Assembly: GCF_001984215.1 (NCBI RefSeq) | Contig: NZ_CP019420.1 | Location: forward strand, 2,480,001 to 2,544,000 | Direction: 5' to 3' | Source of the DNA: Mycobacterium sp. MS1601 | Lineage (GTDB): Bacteria > Actinomycetota > Actinomycetes > Mycobacteriales > Mycobacteriaceae | DNA length: 64,000 nucleotides | Shown here: positions 62,844 through 64,000 of the stretch, one piece after another | How the letters are laid out: each line of letters opens with the position of its first letter | Position numbering within the stretch: position 1 is the first letter of the stretch | Translations under genes and position numbers: made by a program | Notes under the pieces: model-generated | Seen by the model: the letters and a program-made list of their open reading frames with translations, nothing else | Told to the model about the DNA's origin: nothing | Database searches by the model: none

Positions 62844-64000
62844 TCAGGGCAGATACGCCGAGCTCGCGTAGATCGACTGGTACTCGAAGTACGCTTCAAG
62901 ACCTTCTGGCCCGCGCTCGCGGCCGATCCCGCTGTTCTTCATCCCACCGAAGGGGGCGTTCGGGTCGACGGAATAGTAATTGACACCTACCGTTCCGCTT
63001 CGAATACGTTGCGCAACAGCCATTCCACGTTCTTCGTCGCATGTCCACACCGAGCCCGCCAACCCGTAGTCGCTGTCGTTGGCGATGGCGACTGCCTCGT
63101 CGTCACCGTCATAGGGGATGACGACGAGTACCGGGCCGAACACTTCTTCACGCGCGATCGGATCGGCATTGTCGACATCGGCGAACAACGTCGGCTCGAC
63201 GAACCATCCCCGGGGTTCTCCCGCCGGCCGTCCGCCACCCACCACCAGACGTGCCGATGATTCCTTCGCCCGTCCGATGAAGCCCAACACCCGTTCGCGG
63301 TGTTGACCGCTGACCAGAGGCCCGCACGTCACCTCGGGGTCCAGGGGATTGCCGACCACCAGCCCACTGAGAAATTCGGCGACAGCGTCGACCACCTCCG
63401 CGTAGCGCGATCGGGGCGCCAGAATGCGGGTTTGCGAGGTGCACGTCTGACCGTTGTTGCGCAGGGTGGCGTTGCCTATGTTCGCTGAAAACAGCTCGAT
63501 GTCAACGTCATCGAGCACAACCGCGGCGGACTTGCCGCCCAGTTCCAGAGTGCATCTGCGGATCAACTGACCGCACGTGGCGCCGATCGAGCGTCCGGTC
63601 GCAGTGGATCCGGTGAAGGCCACCTTGTCGACACCAGGATGTGCGACCAGCGACGCCGAGACTTCTCTGTCGGCGACGACGATGTTGAGGACGCCATCGG
63701 GCAGCCCCGCAGCCACCGCCGCTTCGCCGAACACGTACAGATCCAGTGCGGTTTCTGGAGCCGGCTTGAGCACGACGGTGCAGCCCGCGGCCAATGCGGG
63801 CGCCACTTTGTCCATGGCCAGAGACTGCGGGTAGTTCCACGGTGCGATAGCCGCGACCACACCGACGGGTTGCCGACGCACCAGTGTCGCTCCCTGCGCG
63901 CTGCGGCGCACCTCGTCAAAGGATTTCGTGCGAATCATGTTCGCGTAGTAGCGCATTGTGTTCACAGGCAAGGCGATGTTGGCCACCGACGACAAGCCCG
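62844..64000 (-). CDS. Aldehyde dehydrogenase (partial, N-terminus beyond right edge)
   Basis: The last 383 or more residues of an NAD-dependent aldehyde dehydrogenase. Present are VVAAIAPWNYPQSLAMDKVA, VAFTGSTATGRSIG, the catalytic Glu in LELGGKSAAVVLDD, the catalytic Cys in NNGQTCTSQTRI and EEVFGPVLVVIPY. About 100 N-terminal residues lie outside the window; the reading frame is open to the edge. It is the first visible gene of the catabolic operon and differs clearly from the other aldehyde dehydrogenase in the cluster. Confidence 0.92.
   Translation of the reverse strand, partial: GLSSVANIALPVNTMRYYANMIRTKSFDEVRRSAQGATLVRRQPVGVVAAIAPWNYPQSLAMDKVAPALAAGCTVVLKPAPETALDLYVFGEAAVAAGLPDGVLNIVVADREVSASLVAHPGVDKVAFTGSTATGRSIGATCGQLIRRCTLELGGKSAAVVLDDVDIELFSANIGNATLRNNGQTCTSQTRILAPRSRYAEVVDAVAEFLSGLVVGNPLDPEVTCGPLVSGQHRERVLGFIGRAKESSARLVVGGGRPAGEPRGWFVEPTLFADVDNADPIAREEVFGPVLVVIPYDGDDEAVAIANDSDYGLAGSVWTCDEERGMAVAQRIRSGTVGVNYYSVDPNAPFGGMKNSGIGRERGPEGLEAYFEYQSIYASSAYLP

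Overview
The window is high-GC chromosomal DNA of a rapidly growing mycobacterium (Mycolicibacterium type). The evidence is the gene content and order (murJ-pseudokinase, mutT4, pcnA, mtc28, leuS, ino1, ponA1, rpsF-ssb-rpsR-rplI, dnaB), many GTG starts with leaderless promoters, and a glucosylglycerate hydrolase typical of rapid growers. All homologue names (Rv numbers) are from memory of protein sequences, not from a search.

Layout. 1-8286: murJ (cut by the left edge), a DUF6049-like protein and mutT4 on the minus strand, divergent from pcnA and an Asp-rich Ca-binding-like protein. 8338-8493: three tandem 52-bp repeats, lying where the block related to Rv3906-Rv3910 meets the block related to Rv0036-Rv0058. 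8476-24941: conserved housekeeping genes (yqgE, mtc28, leuS, marR, gntR, LLM oxidoreductase) mixed with accessory genes (SDR, ggh, a polar amino-acid ABC transporter with fused binding protein and permease, phoX). 25051-29345: an unusual four-gene minus-strand operon of hydrolases: a trypsin-like protease fused to a DNA/RNA endonuclease, an M43 metalloprotease, a small beta-rich protein and an M28 peptidase. 29427-37737: alpha/beta hydrolase, ino1-padR, DUF1707 protein, DUF5318 protein, ponA1 and a GT87-like membrane protein. 37645-41192: a cobalamin riboswitch leading a btuF-fhuF-like-btuC-btuD operon. 41206-43987: a LacI regulator divergent from an aldehyde-dehydrogenase-fold protein that appears to have lost both catalytic residues. 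44026-47656: rpsF-ssb-rpsR-rplI, then an intein-free dnaB preceded by DnaA-box-like sites. 47657-52077: a plastic stretch with repeat-end-like sequences, tetR/oxidoreductase with paired operators, and decayed oppD/oppF and RraA-like genes. 52171-64000: an eleven-gene minus-strand catabolic operon (two aldehyde dehydrogenases, flavin monooxygenase, MaoC, CitE, acyl-CoA dehydrogenase, CoA-transferase, cupin, F420-dependent dehydrogenase of the FGD type, GMC oxidoreductase and its small subunit).

The right-hand operon reads as a complete alcohol/ketone to acid to CoA-ester degradation route whose substrate cannot be named from sequence. The B12 operon is a uptake module under riboswitch control. 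Several otherwise well-conserved genes (DUF1707 protein, ponA1, GMC oxidoreductase, one aldehyde dehydrogenase, RraA-like, probably the M28 peptidase) carry one-base frameshifts in homopolymer runs; this pattern suggests base-calling error in the assembly at least for ponA1, whereas oppD and oppF have real internal deletions.
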